Counted from the stretch's first letter, positions 51,393 to 60,208 are shown. The stretch: DNA of 64,000 nt from Neomesorhizobium sp963726065 (GCA_963726065.1 CAVSAU010000002.1:186001-250000); one strand, 5' to 3'. Numbers and translations are program-made. Notes: generated from the sequence alone by a model not told the origin.

Positions 51393-52450
51393 TTGAAACC
51401 CACGCGCGACAAACGCCGCGACCAGCGTACGCCGCCCGACCGCCGGGCAGCGCCCGTCCAGCACGGCAAACGCAGGGACGAGCAGCAGGCGCCGGTTCAC
51501 GGCGCCGAGCCGGCGGCGAAGCAGCGCCAGCTCACCCGGCGCGACGCAGCCCTGCCCGCGGAACGGCTGCCGCTGATCCTCGAAGTGGCGCCGAACCAGG
51601 ATTATGCGCTGATCGACAGCGGTAATGGCGAGAAGCTGGAGCAGTACGGGCCCTATCGCATCGTGCGGCCCGAGGGACAGGCGATCTGGCAGCGCGCATG
51701 GCCGGCGCGGGAGTGGAACGCGGCGGACGCCATCTTCACCGGCGACACCGACGAAGAGGGCCTAGGCCGCTGGCGGTTTCCCAAAACGCCGCTCGGCGAG
51801 ACCTGGCCGATGAAGCACGACGGCATCGACTATCTCGGCCGCTTCACCTCGTTCCGTCATGTCGGCGTTTTTCCGGAGCAGGCATCGCACTGGGATCACA
51901 TGGCCGGGCTTATCGAACGGGCGAAACGGCCGGTGAAGGTGCTCAACCTGTTCGGCTATACCGGGCTGGCGTCGCTGGTCGCGGCGCGCGCCGGCGCCGA
52001 GGTGACGCATGTCGACGCCTCCAAGAAGGCAATCGGCTGGGCGCGCGAGAACCAGGAGATGGCGGGGCTGGCCAGACAAGCCGATCCGCTGGATCGTGCG
52101 AGGACGCGATGAAATTCGCCGAGCGCGAGGAGCGCCGCGGCAATGGCTACGACATCATCCTGTTCGATCCGCCCGCCTATGGCCGGGGGCCCAAGGGCGA
52201 GGTCTGGCAGCTGTTCGAGGATCTGCCGGCGCTGGCCGACATCTGCCGCTCGATCCTGACGCCCAAACCGCTGGCGGTGGTGCTTACCGCCTATTCGATC
52301 CGGGCCTCCTTCTTTGCCATCCACGCGTTGATGCGCGACACTTTTGCTGGCATGGGCGGCGCGGTCGAATCCGGCGAACTGATCATCCGCGAGAAGTCGG
52401 CAGGCCGCGCGCTCTCCACCTCGTTGTTCTCGCGCTGGGTTGCCGCATGA
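51393..52450 (+). CDS. class I SAM-dependent rRNA methyltransferase (RlmI-like; two inserted bases)
   Basis: After a basic N-terminal stretch, the catalytic part contains PVKVLNLFGYTGLASLVAAR (SAM loop), GAEVTHVDASKKAIGWAREN and YDIILFDPPAYGRGPKGEVW with the DPPAY motif of RNA m5C or m2G methyltransferases. Extra bases at about 52081 and 52105 interrupt the region ADKPIRWIVEDAMKF; removing them restores it. The start is a TTG at 51393. It precedes a second RNA methyltransferase gene, with a tandem repeat between them. Confidence 0.8.
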
Positions 52451-52542
52451 TCTCGAAAAGTGGACGCCGGTTTTCGGACGAGATCATGCGCCGGGAGAAC
52501 ATGATCCCGAAAAGTGGACGCCGGTTTTCGCAAGGATCATGC
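52447..52542. repeat. two tandem copies of the ATGATCNCGAAAAGTGG repeat
   Basis: Copy one (52447-52491) reads ATGATCTCGAAAAGTGGACG ... GAGATCATGCGC and copy two (52501-52542) reads ATGATCCCGAAAAGTGGACG ... GGATCATGCGC. Each ends with the inverse of its start (GATCAT), so each can fold. Copy one overlaps the stop codon TGA of the upstream gene. The motif is familiar from many rhizobial genomes (memory). Confidence 0.7.
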
Positions 52543-52555
52543 GCGGAGAAAGCAC

Positions 52556-53409
52556 ATGAGCGAGCATCGCACGGGCGCGCCGGGCCGGGTCAAGGAGGTC
52601 ACCAGCCTCGCCAACCCGCTGATCAAGGACATCAAGGCGCTGGCGCTGAAGAAATTCCGCGACAGCCAGAACGCTTTCTGGCTGAAGGCCTGAAGCTGGT
52701 CATCGACGCGCTCGATCTCGGCTGGTCGATCAAGACGCTGGTTTTCGCCAAGACTGCGATCGGCAACGCCGCGGTCGAAAAGGTGGCGGCGCGCACGGTT
52801 GCCGCCGGCGGGACGGTGCTCGAAGTCTCCGAAAAAGTGCTGACGGCCATCACCCGCCGCGACAATCCTCAATCGGTCGTCGGCGTCTTCGCGCAACGCT
52901 ACATGCCGCTGAAGGATATCCGCCCAGAGCGGAACGATGTCTGGGTGGCGCTGGACCGGGTGCGCGATCCCGGCAACCTCGGCACGGTGATCCGTACCGT
53001 CGACGCGGTTGGCGCCAAGGGCGTCATCCTGGTCGGCGAGACCACCGATCCGTTTTCGCTGGAGACGGTGCGGGCGACGATGGGCTCGATCTTCGCGGTG
53101 CCGGTCGCGAAAGCCACGCCGGAAGCATTCCTCACCTGGCGCAAGGGCTTTCCTGGCCTTGTCGCCGGCACCCATCTGAAGGGCGCGGTCGACTACCGCG
53201 GCGTCGAATTTTCCAACCGCCCGGTGCTGCTGATGATGGGCAACGAGCAGCAGGGCCTGCCCGACGACCTCGCCGAAGTCTGCGACCGGCTGCTGCGCAT
53301 CCCGCAGGCCGGGCGCGCCGATTCGCTCAACCTGGCGGTGGCAACCGGCGTGATGCTGTTCGAGATCAGGCGCAGCGCCCTCAAGCTCGACCCGGAGGCC
53401 AGCGCGTGA
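52556..53409 (+). CDS. TrmH family RNA 2'-O-methyltransferase (one missing base)
   Basis: ATG at 52556. VTSLANPLIKDIKALALKKF is the N-terminal substrate-binding part; a missing C near 52683 shifts the frame, then AEGLKLVIDALDLGWSIKTL continues. The SPOUT knot motifs are VWVALDRVRDPGNLGTVIRT, PVLLMMGNEQQGLPDDLAEV and IPQAGRADSLNLAVATGVML. It methylates a ribose in tRNA or 23S rRNA. Its stop overlaps the GTG start of lspA, which indicates one operon. Confidence 0.88.
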
Positions 53410-53961
53410 AGGCAAGAACCTGGGGCTGGATGGCGGCACTGCTTTCGCTGGTGGTCGCTGCTCGACCAGTGCGATCAAATATCTGGTCGAGACGCGGCTG
53501 GAGATGCATGAGCAGGTGGATGTGCTGCCCTTCCTGGCGCTGTTATCGCACCTACAACACCGGCGTTGCCTTCTCGATGTTTTCCTCGATGGGCGACAAG
53601 GGGCTGATCCTGCTTGTCGCTCGTGGTCGTCGCCTTCGTGCTCTATCTCGCGTCGCGCACGACGGAACGCCAGGTGCTGGCGCGGATCGGCTTCGCGCTG
53701 ATCGTCGGCGGCGCCGTCGGCAATCTGATCGACCGGTCCGTCTACGGCCACGTCATCGACTATATCCTGTTCCACACGCCGGTCTGGTCGTTCGCGGTCT
53801 TCAACCTGGCCGACACGTTCATCACCATCGGCGCCGGGCTGGTTATCCTCGAGGAGTTTCTCGGCTGGCGCCGCGACCGGCGTAAAACCATCGAACGATT
53901 GACCGCATCCAGCCGGCACAGCACAGTATCTGCTCGGTCAGAATTCGACATGCGGGAGTAA
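53406..53961 (+). CDS. lspA: lipoprotein signal peptidase (frameshifted)
   Basis: Starts at a GTG (53406) with KARTWGWMAALLSLVVA. Helices and catalytic motifs are spread over frames: IKYLVETRLEMHEQVDVLPF-like start, YNTGVAFSMFSSMGDKGLIL, then VVVAFVLYLASRTTERQVLA and the two catalytic Asp motifs VGNLIDRSVYGHVIDYILFH and FAVFNLADTFITIGAGLVIL. About four single-base shifts lie between 53458 and 53625. LspA is essential for lipoprotein maturation, so the breaks are almost surely artefacts. Confidence 0.9.
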
Positions 53962-53964
53962 AAA

Positions 53965-54961
53965 ATGCCGGAGAAGCCTTCAAAGCCATCCTCGTTTCGC
54001 GCGACGAGGACAAAAAGCAGTCGGTCGCCGTGACGGAGCTGACCGAGGCCGACCTGATGGACGGCGACGTCACCGTCGCCGTCGAGGCGACGACGGTCAA
54101 CTACAAGGACGGGCTGGCGATCACCGGCAAGGCGCCCGTGGTGCGCCGCTTCCCGCTGATTCCGGGCATCGACTTCGCCGGCACGGTGATCGGCCTCGGA
54201 CAATCCGGAGTGGAGGCGTGGCGACAAGGTCGTGCTGAACGGCTGGGGCGTCGGCGAGACGCATCACGGCGCCTATGCCGAGCAAGGCCCGCGTCAAGGG
54301 CGACTGGCTGGTGCCGCTGCCCGAAGGCATGAGCGCCGCGCGACGCCATGGCGGTCGGCACGGCCGGCTATACGGCGATGCTTTCCGTGATGGCGCTGGA
54401 GCGCCACGGCATCACGCCTGACCGCGGCCCGGTGGTGGTGACGGGTGCGGCCGGCGGCGTCGGCTCGGTCGCCGTCTCGATCCTGTCGAAGCTCGGCTAC
54501 CATGTCGTCGCCTCGACCGGCCGTCTGGCCGAGAGCGACTATCTGCAGCGACCTGGGCGCCGCCGAGGTCATTTCGCGCGACGAGCTTTCCGGTCCCGCC
54601 AAGCCGCTCGCCAAGGAGCGCTGGGCGGGCGGCGTCGACGCGGTCGGCAGCCACACGCTGGCCAATGTCCTGTCGATGACTTCCTACGGCGGCGCTGTCG
54701 CGGCCTGCGGCCTGGCGCAGGGCATGGACCTGCCGACGAGCGTCGCACCCTTCATCCTGCGCGGCGTATCGCTGCTCGGCATCGATTCGGTGATGGCGCC
54801 GCGAGCGCTGCGGCTCGAGGCGTGGCGGCGGATCGGCAGTGATCTCGATCATGCGAAACTCGCCGCACTTTCGACGACGATTCGGCTTCGACGGCATCAT
54901 CGACGCCGCCCGCGATATCGTCGAGGGCAAGGTCAGGGGCCGGGTGGTGGTGGAAATGTAA
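53965..54961 (+). CDS. AcuI-like acrylyl-CoA reductase / MDR zinc-free oxidoreductase (frameshifted)
   Basis: ATG at 53965, with the reading frame recovered near 53985 as DEDKKQSVAVTELTEADL. The MDR fold follows: VAVEATTVNYKDGLAITGKA, FPLIPGIDFAGTVIGLGQS, AVGTAGYTAMLSVMALERHG, the NADPH motif VVVTGAAGGVGSVAVSILSK and GVDAVGSHTLANVLSMTSYG. It ends VRGRVVVEM. About seven frame changes are needed. The NYKDGL and RHGITP-like features suit the AcuI/YhdH group, which reduces acrylyl-CoA. Repeat copy E starts directly after the stop. Confidence 0.8.
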
Positions 54962-55101
54962 AGCCCGTTTGCAAACTCTACTGCGGCAGCCAACTGACGG
55001 TGTTTTCTGCGCTTCCGGTGCCCACGGACTTGTGTGTCCGCTTCGCTCCGGCTCTCGAAACCACCGCCATTTGACTCACCGCAGCGAGTTATCAAACGGC
55101 C
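54962..55101 (+). repeat. stop-codon-abutting mosaic repeat, copy E
   Basis: It begins on the base after the TAA of the AcuI-like gene. The arms AGCCCGTTTGCAAACTCT and GAGTTATCAAACGGCCT pair and are of a fourth type, related to the terminator at 21999. The core is more diverged (GTGTTTTCTGCGCTTCCGG, GTCCGCTTCGCTCCGGCTC) but recognisable. Confidence 0.75.
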
Positions 55102-55191
55102 TCCGTGCCGCCGGTTGCAATTCGGCTGGCTCCTAAAATTGTAGCGATCCGCCAAAAGCTTCCCTAATGCTTGGCGGATTAGGGTTTGCGC

Positions 55192-57483
55192 ATGTTGGCG
55201 AAATCCCGGCTGGACGGACAGAAATCGAGCGAGGATGATGCGCCCGGCGCCATTCCGGATGCGCTCGAGCGCATTGCGATCGCGCCGCCGCCGATGGTTC
55301 CCGAGATGGCGCGGGGCAAGCCGCGTGCCGCGTACATATTGCTGGTCGGGGCGGTCTTCACTGTCGCCGGCCTTTCGTATCTGAGCAGCGCGCCGCTGTT
55401 CATCAGCGCGATACTGGCGCTGATCGGGCTGGCCGGCCTGGGGGCAATCGCGCGGTTGCTGCGCGCCGAGGCAAAAGCCACCGCTGCTGTCGATGAAGTC
55501 CTGGTGCGCAGCCGCGCCGAATTCGAAAAGCTCGCCGACCGCGTGTGGGAACTGCAGGAAAGCGAGGAGCGCTTTCGCGGGCTGATCGACGCGTTGGGCG
55601 ACCTGGTGGTGCACCGCGACCGCGAGGGCCGCATCGTCTACGCCAACCGGGTTTTCGCCGATCTTGTCGGTTTCGAGCAGCCGCGGCTGTTCGGGCAAAC
55701 GCTGGCCGAGATCGGGGTCGATGTCGGCGTGGTTCCCGACGCCGCCTTCTCCGACGGCGAGTGCCTCAGCTCCACGGATGTGGCGATCCGCACGCCGCAA
55801 GGACTGCGCTGGTTTTCCTGGATCGAACTCTCGGTTCGCGACAAGCAGAACGATGCCGTGTCGCATCGCGCCATCGCGCGCGACATCACCGCGCGCAAGC
55901 GCGCCGAAACCGCGCTGATCAGCGCCCGCGAAAGGGCCGAGTTCGCCAGCCAGGCCAAATCGCGCTTCCTGGCGACTGTGAGCCACGAAATCCGCACGCC
56001 GATGAACGGCATCATGGGCATGGCCAAGCTTTTGGCCGACACGCAGCTTTCGCCCGAACAGCGCACCTATGTCGGCGCGGTCTCGACATCGGCTTCCGCG
56101 CTTCTCGCCCTGATCGAGGACCTGCTCGACTATTCCAAGATCGAGGCGGGCCGCGTCGACATCGAGCAGCAGGCGGTTTCGCCGCGCGAGCTTGCCGAAA
56201 GCGTCGTCGAACTTTTGGCCTCGAAGGCCTTCGCCAAGGATATCGGCCTCGGTTGCCACGTGGCTCCCGACGTGCCGGCGACCATCGTCGCCGATCCCGG
56301 AAGGTTGCGGCAGGTGCTGATCAACCTCGTCGGCAATGCGGTGAAATTCACCGACGCCGGCGGCGTGCTGGTCGCGGTGACGGCGGCAGCGGCGGACAAG
56401 GGCGCGGTGGTGCGGTTTTCCATAGCCGACACCGGACCCGGCTTGGAAAAGGACGATCTCGACCGCATCTTCCAGGAATTCGAGCAGGCCGATGGCACCT
56501 CCACGCGCAGGCATGGCGGCGCCGGCCTCGGCCTGGCGATCTCCAAGCGCATCGCCGATGCGGTCGGCGGAACCATCTCGGTGTCAAGCACGCCCGGCAA
56601 GGGATCGGAGTTTGTCCTCGAAACCCCGGCGACGGAAGCGGTGGCGACAACCTTCGAGCGCGCCGGAGCGCTCGACAACCGCCAAATCGTGGTGGTTTCC
56701 CAGAACGAAGCCGAGGCCGAAGCGATCGCCCGCACCGTGCGCGCCCATGGCGGCAGCGCCGAGATCGCCGGCACCGCCGCACTTGCCGCGGCTCACGCGG
56801 GCCATTGCGACACGCTGCTAGTCGACGCAGCACTTGAGCGGACCGACGGCCGCCTGTTGCGGCGCCTGCGCAACCTGGGGCTCGCCGGCGCCGGCGCGGT
56901 GACGCTGATAGCGCCAACCGACCGCGGCATGCTCGGCGAATTCCGGGCGGGCGGCTACACGACATTCCTGGCGCGGCCGGTGCGCGGCGAAACGCTGATG
57001 CGCGTGCTTTTGACAACGCCGGCCACCGTTGCCGCACCTGCCACATCCGACCGGCCGCAGCCCCGCCGGGAGGCCGTTGCCAGAAGCTTTCGCCGGCGCG
57101 GACTGTCGATCCTGATCGCCGAGGACAACGACATCAACGCCCTCCTGGCGCAGGCGACGCTGACCAAGGCCGGCCACCGGGTGGATGTCGTGGGCAACGG
57201 CCGCGCGGCGGTCGATGCGCTGACCGCCGCCGCCGGGCACCGCTACGACCTTGTGCTGATGGATCTTCACATGCCGGTGATGGACGGGCTCGACGCGATT
57301 TCGGCGATCCGGCACTTCGAAGAGGAAAAGAGCCTTCCGCCGGTGCCGATCATGGTGCTTTCGGCCGACAGCCAGGAAAAGACCCGGCATTCGGTGCTGG
57401 CCCACGGCGCCAGCGGCTTCGTCACCAAGCCGCTCGACCCCGAACTTTTGGTGCGGGCGGTCGAGGACCAGGTCGCCACCTAG
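55192..57483 (+). CDS. hybrid sensor histidine kinase with two receiver-like domains
   Basis: A 763-residue membrane sensor. Two N-terminal helices (AYILLVGAVFTVAGLSYLSS, LFISAILALIGLAGLGAIAR) are followed by a coiled coil and a PAS domain (RFRGLIDALGDLVVHRDREG). HisKA is FLATVSHEIRTPMNGIMGMA with phospho-His at about 265. The ATPase has VLINLVGNAVKFTDAGG, ADTGPGLEKDDL and GAGLGLAISKRI. Residues about 485-600 look like a receiver that has lost the acceptor site; residues about 640-760 form an intact receiver with phospho-Asp at about 691 (YDLVLMDLHMPVMDGLDAI) and Lys in FVTKPLD. ATG at 55192. Signal unknown. Confidence 0.92.
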   Translation: MLAKSRLDGQKSSEDDAPGAIPDALERIAIAPPPMVPEMARGKPRAAYILLVGAVFTVAGLSYLSSAPLFISAILALIGLAGLGAIARLLRAEAKATAAVDEVLVRSRAEFEKLADRVWELQESEERFRGLIDALGDLVVHRDREGRIVYANRVFADLVGFEQPRLFGQTLAEIGVDVGVVPDAAFSDGECLSSTDVAIRTPQGLRWFSWIELSVRDKQNDAVSHRAIARDITARKRAETALISARERAEFASQAKSRFLATVSHEIRTPMNGIMGMAKLLADTQLSPEQRTYVGAVSTSASALLALIEDLLDYSKIEAGRVDIEQQAVSPRELAESVVELLASKAFAKDIGLGCHVAPDVPATIVADPGRLRQVLINLVGNAVKFTDAGGVLVAVTAAAADKGAVVRFSIADTGPGLEKDDLDRIFQEFEQADGTSTRRHGGAGLGLAISKRIADAVGGTISVSSTPGKGSEFVLETPATEAVATTFERAGALDNRQIVVVSQNEAEAEAIARTVRAHGGSAEIAGTAALAAAHAGHCDTLLVDAALERTDGRLLRRLRNLGLAGAGAVTLIAPTDRGMLGEFRAGGYTTFLARPVRGETLMRVLLTTPATVAAPATSDRPQPRREAVARSFRRRGLSILIAEDNDINALLAQATLTKAGHRVDVVGNGRAAVDALTAAAGHRYDLVLMDLHMPVMDGLDAISAIRHFEEEKSLPPVPIMVLSADSQEKTRHSVLAHGASGFVTKPLDPELLVRAVEDQVAT

Positions 57484-57566
57484 AGCGTGTCGATATTCAG
57501 GTGATGCCGGCCTGCAAAATGGCGGCTTTCTGCGCTTCGGTGCTCACGTACCCAAATGGATGCCAG
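57484..57566 (+). repeat. stop-codon-abutting mosaic repeat, copy F (truncated)
   Basis: It begins on the base after the kinase stop. The left arm GCGTGTCGATATTCAGG is of the A/C type and the left core is present (TGATGCCGGCCTGCAAAATG), but after CACGTACCCAAATGG the right half is missing. A deletion or a recombination end lies near 57560. Confidence 0.8.
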
Positions 57567-57677
57567 GGAGTGTACCCGGCAAACTATTGCCCGGCTGAAC
57601 GCTTAACGGTACTGTCATCCTCCTGTTGCACAGTCCTTCTATCCCCGCGCCCAGATGGCTCGTAAGGAGAATCACAC

Positions 57678-58565
57678 GTGCAAACGGTACTGCAGGAGCG
57701 TGACGATTACCCCGCCGCCAACAAATCGCCACGCTTGGCCCGCAGGTTCGACGCCGTCATGACAGGTGGCACACTTGGCCGCATCGGCTCGCTTGAAGTC
57801 CGGCTCGCTCGCAACGACGCCGAGATCGCCGCCGTCCAGGAAGTGCGTTTCCGCGTCTTCTACGAAGAGCTTGGCGCCCGGCGCCATGCGCTGCATTCGC
57901 TGGAAGAGCGCGACCGCGACCGCTTCGACACGCTGTGCGACCATCTGCTGGTCGTCGATACGGCACTGCCCGGACCCGACCACCGCCGCATCGTCGGCAC
58001 CTACAGGCTGCTTCGGCAGGAGACCGCCGCGGCCGCTGGCGGCTTCTATTCCGACGAAGAATTCGAGCTGGAAAAGCTGGTCGCGCGTCACCCCGGGCAG
58101 CGCTTCCTTGAACTCGGCCGCTCCTGCGTGCTGAAGGAATACCGCTCGAAACGCACCATCGAGATCCTCTGGCAAGGGCTTTACGCCTACATCAACCACC
58201 ATGCGATCGGCGTGATGACCGGCTGCGCCTCCTTCCACGGCACCGAGCCAGACGCCCACGCCGAGGCGCTGTCCTATCTCGCCCATTACTGCCGCACCGA
58301 GCCGCAATGGGACGTGCGGGCGGTGGCCGGCCGCTACCGCGCCATGGACCTGCTGCCGCGCGAGGCGGTCAATACGCGCCAGGCCGTCGCCGCGCTGCCG
58401 CCGCTGATCAAGGGGTATCTCAGGGTAGGGGCGCGCATCGGCGACGGCTGCGTGGTCGACCATGATTTTGGCACCACCGACGTGTTCATCGTCATGCCGG
58501 TGGCCGAGATCGGCGCCCGCTACCTGAATTATTATGGCGCCGAGGCCGAACGCTTCGCCGCCTGA
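57678..58565 (+). CDS. olsB: L-ornithine N-alpha-acyltransferase OlsB
   Basis: A 295-residue GNAT-fold enzyme. LEVRLARNDAEIAAVQEVRF and RVFYEELGARRHALHSLEER are typical; FLELGRSCVLKEYRSKRTIE is the acyl-carrier-binding region, and GVMTGCASFHGTEPDAHAEA follows. It transfers a 3-hydroxyacyl chain from acyl carrier protein to ornithine, the first step of ornithine-lipid synthesis, which rhizobia use under phosphate limitation. The start is a GTG at 57678 after AAGGAG. olsA is not adjacent here. No pho box is obvious. Confidence 0.92.
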   Translation: MQTVLQERDDYPAANKSPRLARRFDAVMTGGTLGRIGSLEVRLARNDAEIAAVQEVRFRVFYEELGARRHALHSLEERDRDRFDTLCDHLLVVDTALPGPDHRRIVGTYRLLRQETAAAAGGFYSDEEFELEKLVARHPGQRFLELGRSCVLKEYRSKRTIEILWQGLYAYINHHAIGVMTGCASFHGTEPDAHAEALSYLAHYCRTEPQWDVRAVAGRYRAMDLLPREAVNTRQAVAALPPLIKGYLRVGARIGDGCVVDHDFGTTDVFIVMPVAEIGARYLNYYGAEAERFAA

Positions 58566-58661
58566 CACGAAAGGCGCGGTGGCGGCTGCAAATAGCGCTT
58601 GTCCTGCGCCCTGACGCCCTCGGGGAGCGCCCGAAAATCGGAACTGCACGGCGGTAAAGCC

Positions 58662-59021
58662 ATGTCCGACGAAGATCTTTTGCCGGCTTTCGAAAAGCTG
58701 AAACAGGCGGCCGCTCGGCTGCCCGAGGTGGAAGAGAGCCTCTCCTACGCCACGCCGGCGCTGAGGGTCGGCAAGAAAATGCTTTCCCGCGTCAAGGACC
58801 CCGACACGGTGGTGCTGATGTGCCCGCTGGAGGAGAAGGAAATGCTGATGGCGGCAGCACCCGACATCTATTTCGAGACTGACCATTACAAGGGCTGGCC
58901 GGCGCTGCTTGCCCGTATCCACGAAATCCCGCTCGACGAACTCAGCCACCGGCTGGAGCAGACTTTTTTGCGCACCGCGCCGAAGAAACTGGTGAAGGCG
59001 TGGCGGGACGCGAAAGGCTGA
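58662..59021 (+). CDS. MmcQ/YjbR family protein
   Basis: A 119-residue protein with AARLPEVEESLSYATPALRV, SRVKDPDTVVLMCPLEEKEM and YKGWPALLARIHEIPLDELS, matching the MmcQ/YjbR fold, a small DNA-binding-like domain of uncertain role. ATG at 58662. It lies 96 bases after olsB on the same strand; co-transcription is possible. The 262 bases after it show no gene. Confidence 0.85.
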   Translation: MSDEDLLPAFEKLKQAAARLPEVEESLSYATPALRVGKKMLSRVKDPDTVVLMCPLEEKEMLMAAAPDIYFETDHYKGWPALLARIHEIPLDELSHRLEQTFLRTAPKKLVKAWRDAKG

Positions 59022-59283
59022 GGGTCGGAGCGGGAGCTCGCCGCCAGGTGGGCGGTATTGGCCGGTCTTGCCGGGTTCTACCTCGTGCGGCGGCAAAAAA
59101 AGGCGGACATCGCGATGGTTCTGTCCACACCTGGCGACGGAGGTTGGCCTTCTCGCATGCGAGGAAGAGGCTGCGCTCGCATTCACAATCGCGCGAGGCC
59201 GCTTGCCCGGCGGTCTCTCCGGCCTATTGTGCCAGGCGCCGCGGATTTCTTGGCGCCGGCGGCGCGCACCGAGGGAGGTTTCG

Positions 59284-60048
59284 ATGGAATTCACGCGACG
59301 CGACACCGTGCAACTGGCTCTCGGCGGCATGGCCGGGCTTGGCCTCACCACCATCGTGCCGTTTGCCGCGCGGGCGCAAGCGCGGGGCGACAGCTACAAG
59401 ACGGACGGCGGCGAAATACTGGTCAGCCCGATTTCGCATGCGAGCTTCGTCATGAGCGTGCCCGGCCTCGTCATCTACAACGACCCGGTCGGCGGCAAGG
59501 CGCTGTACGAAGGCCAGCCGGCGCCCGGCCTGGTGCTGATCACCCATGAGCATGGCGACCATTTCGAACCGGAGACGCTTGCGGCGATCGTCGGCGCCGA
59601 TACGAAGCTGGTGGTCAACCCGGCGGTGATGGAAAAGCTGCCCGCCGACCTGAAGGCGAGGGCGACCTCCATCGCCAATGGCGAGACGACCACCGTGGGC
59701 GCGGTCGGGATCGAGGCGATCCCCGCCTACAACACCACCGAGGATCGCAAGAAATACCACCCGCAGGGCCGCGACAACGGCTATGTGCTGACCGTCGACG
59801 GCCGCCGCGTCTACATCGCCGGCGACACCGAGGATATTCCCGAAATGCGGGCGCTGAAGGATATTTTCGTCGCCTTCGTGCCGATGAACCTGCCCTACAC
59901 GATGGACGAGACCCAGGCGGGTTCGGCGGTGGCCGAATTCAAGCCGGCTTTTGTCTATCCCTACCACTACAAGGGCAGCGACCCGCAGCTGTTTGCTGGC
60001 AAGGTGGGGGAAGGGACCAAGGTGGTGATGGGAACGTGGTACGGGTGA
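59284..60048 (+). CDS. exported metallo-beta-lactamase-fold hydrolase
   Basis: A 254-residue protein. The signal MEFTRRDTVQLALGGMAGLG carries a twin-arginine pair, ending near ARAQA. The MBL metal motif is VLITHEHGDHFEPETLAAIV, then VYIAGDTEDIPEMRAL (Asp ligand) and AFVYPYHYKGSDP (His ligand). It resembles the UlaG-like group of metal-dependent hydrolases. Substrate unknown. ATG at 59284 follows GGGAGGTTTCG. Confidence 0.88.
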   Translation: MEFTRRDTVQLALGGMAGLGLTTIVPFAARAQARGDSYKTDGGEILVSPISHASFVMSVPGLVIYNDPVGGKALYEGQPAPGLVLITHEHGDHFEPETLAAIVGADTKLVVNPAVMEKLPADLKARATSIANGETTTVGAVGIEAIPAYNTTEDRKKYHPQGRDNGYVLTVDGRRVYIAGDTEDIPEMRALKDIFVAFVPMNLPYTMDETQAGSAVAEFKPAFVYPYHYKGSDPQLFAGKVGEGTKVVMGTWYG

Positions 60049-60178
60049 GGGATGAGATTGGGGTGGGGATTTCCTCTCGGGCCATGCATCCCCTCTCTTT
60101 GATTTTCTACGACTTAGCCTCGCAAACCGCCGTCGCCCTCACGGGCTGGGCGCTCGGCTAAGACCGTGAAAATCCATT

Positions 60179-60197
60179 CTCCCCCACCAAGGGGGAG
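60179..60197. terminator. CTCCCCC hairpin between convergent genes
   Basis: CTCCCCC and GGGGGAG form a perfect 7-bp stem around ACCAA, 11 bases beyond the end of maeB and 130 bases after the MBL gene. It probably ends both transcripts, and is a further member of the CTCCCC hairpin set. Confidence 0.55.
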
Positions 60198-60208
60198 ATA
60201 AAGCCGAG

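Noticed and set aside
41884..54961. Reading the frameshifted lpt, rpoN, sppA and lspA genes as pseudogenes
   Set aside because: The genes are mostly essential, all motifs are intact, and the changes are single bases clustered by region, which fits sequence error.
59022..59283. A gene between the MmcQ-like and MBL genes
   Set aside because: Frames here are Arg-rich and lack any family likeness; the open frame into the MBL gene is an extension upstream of its signal peptide.
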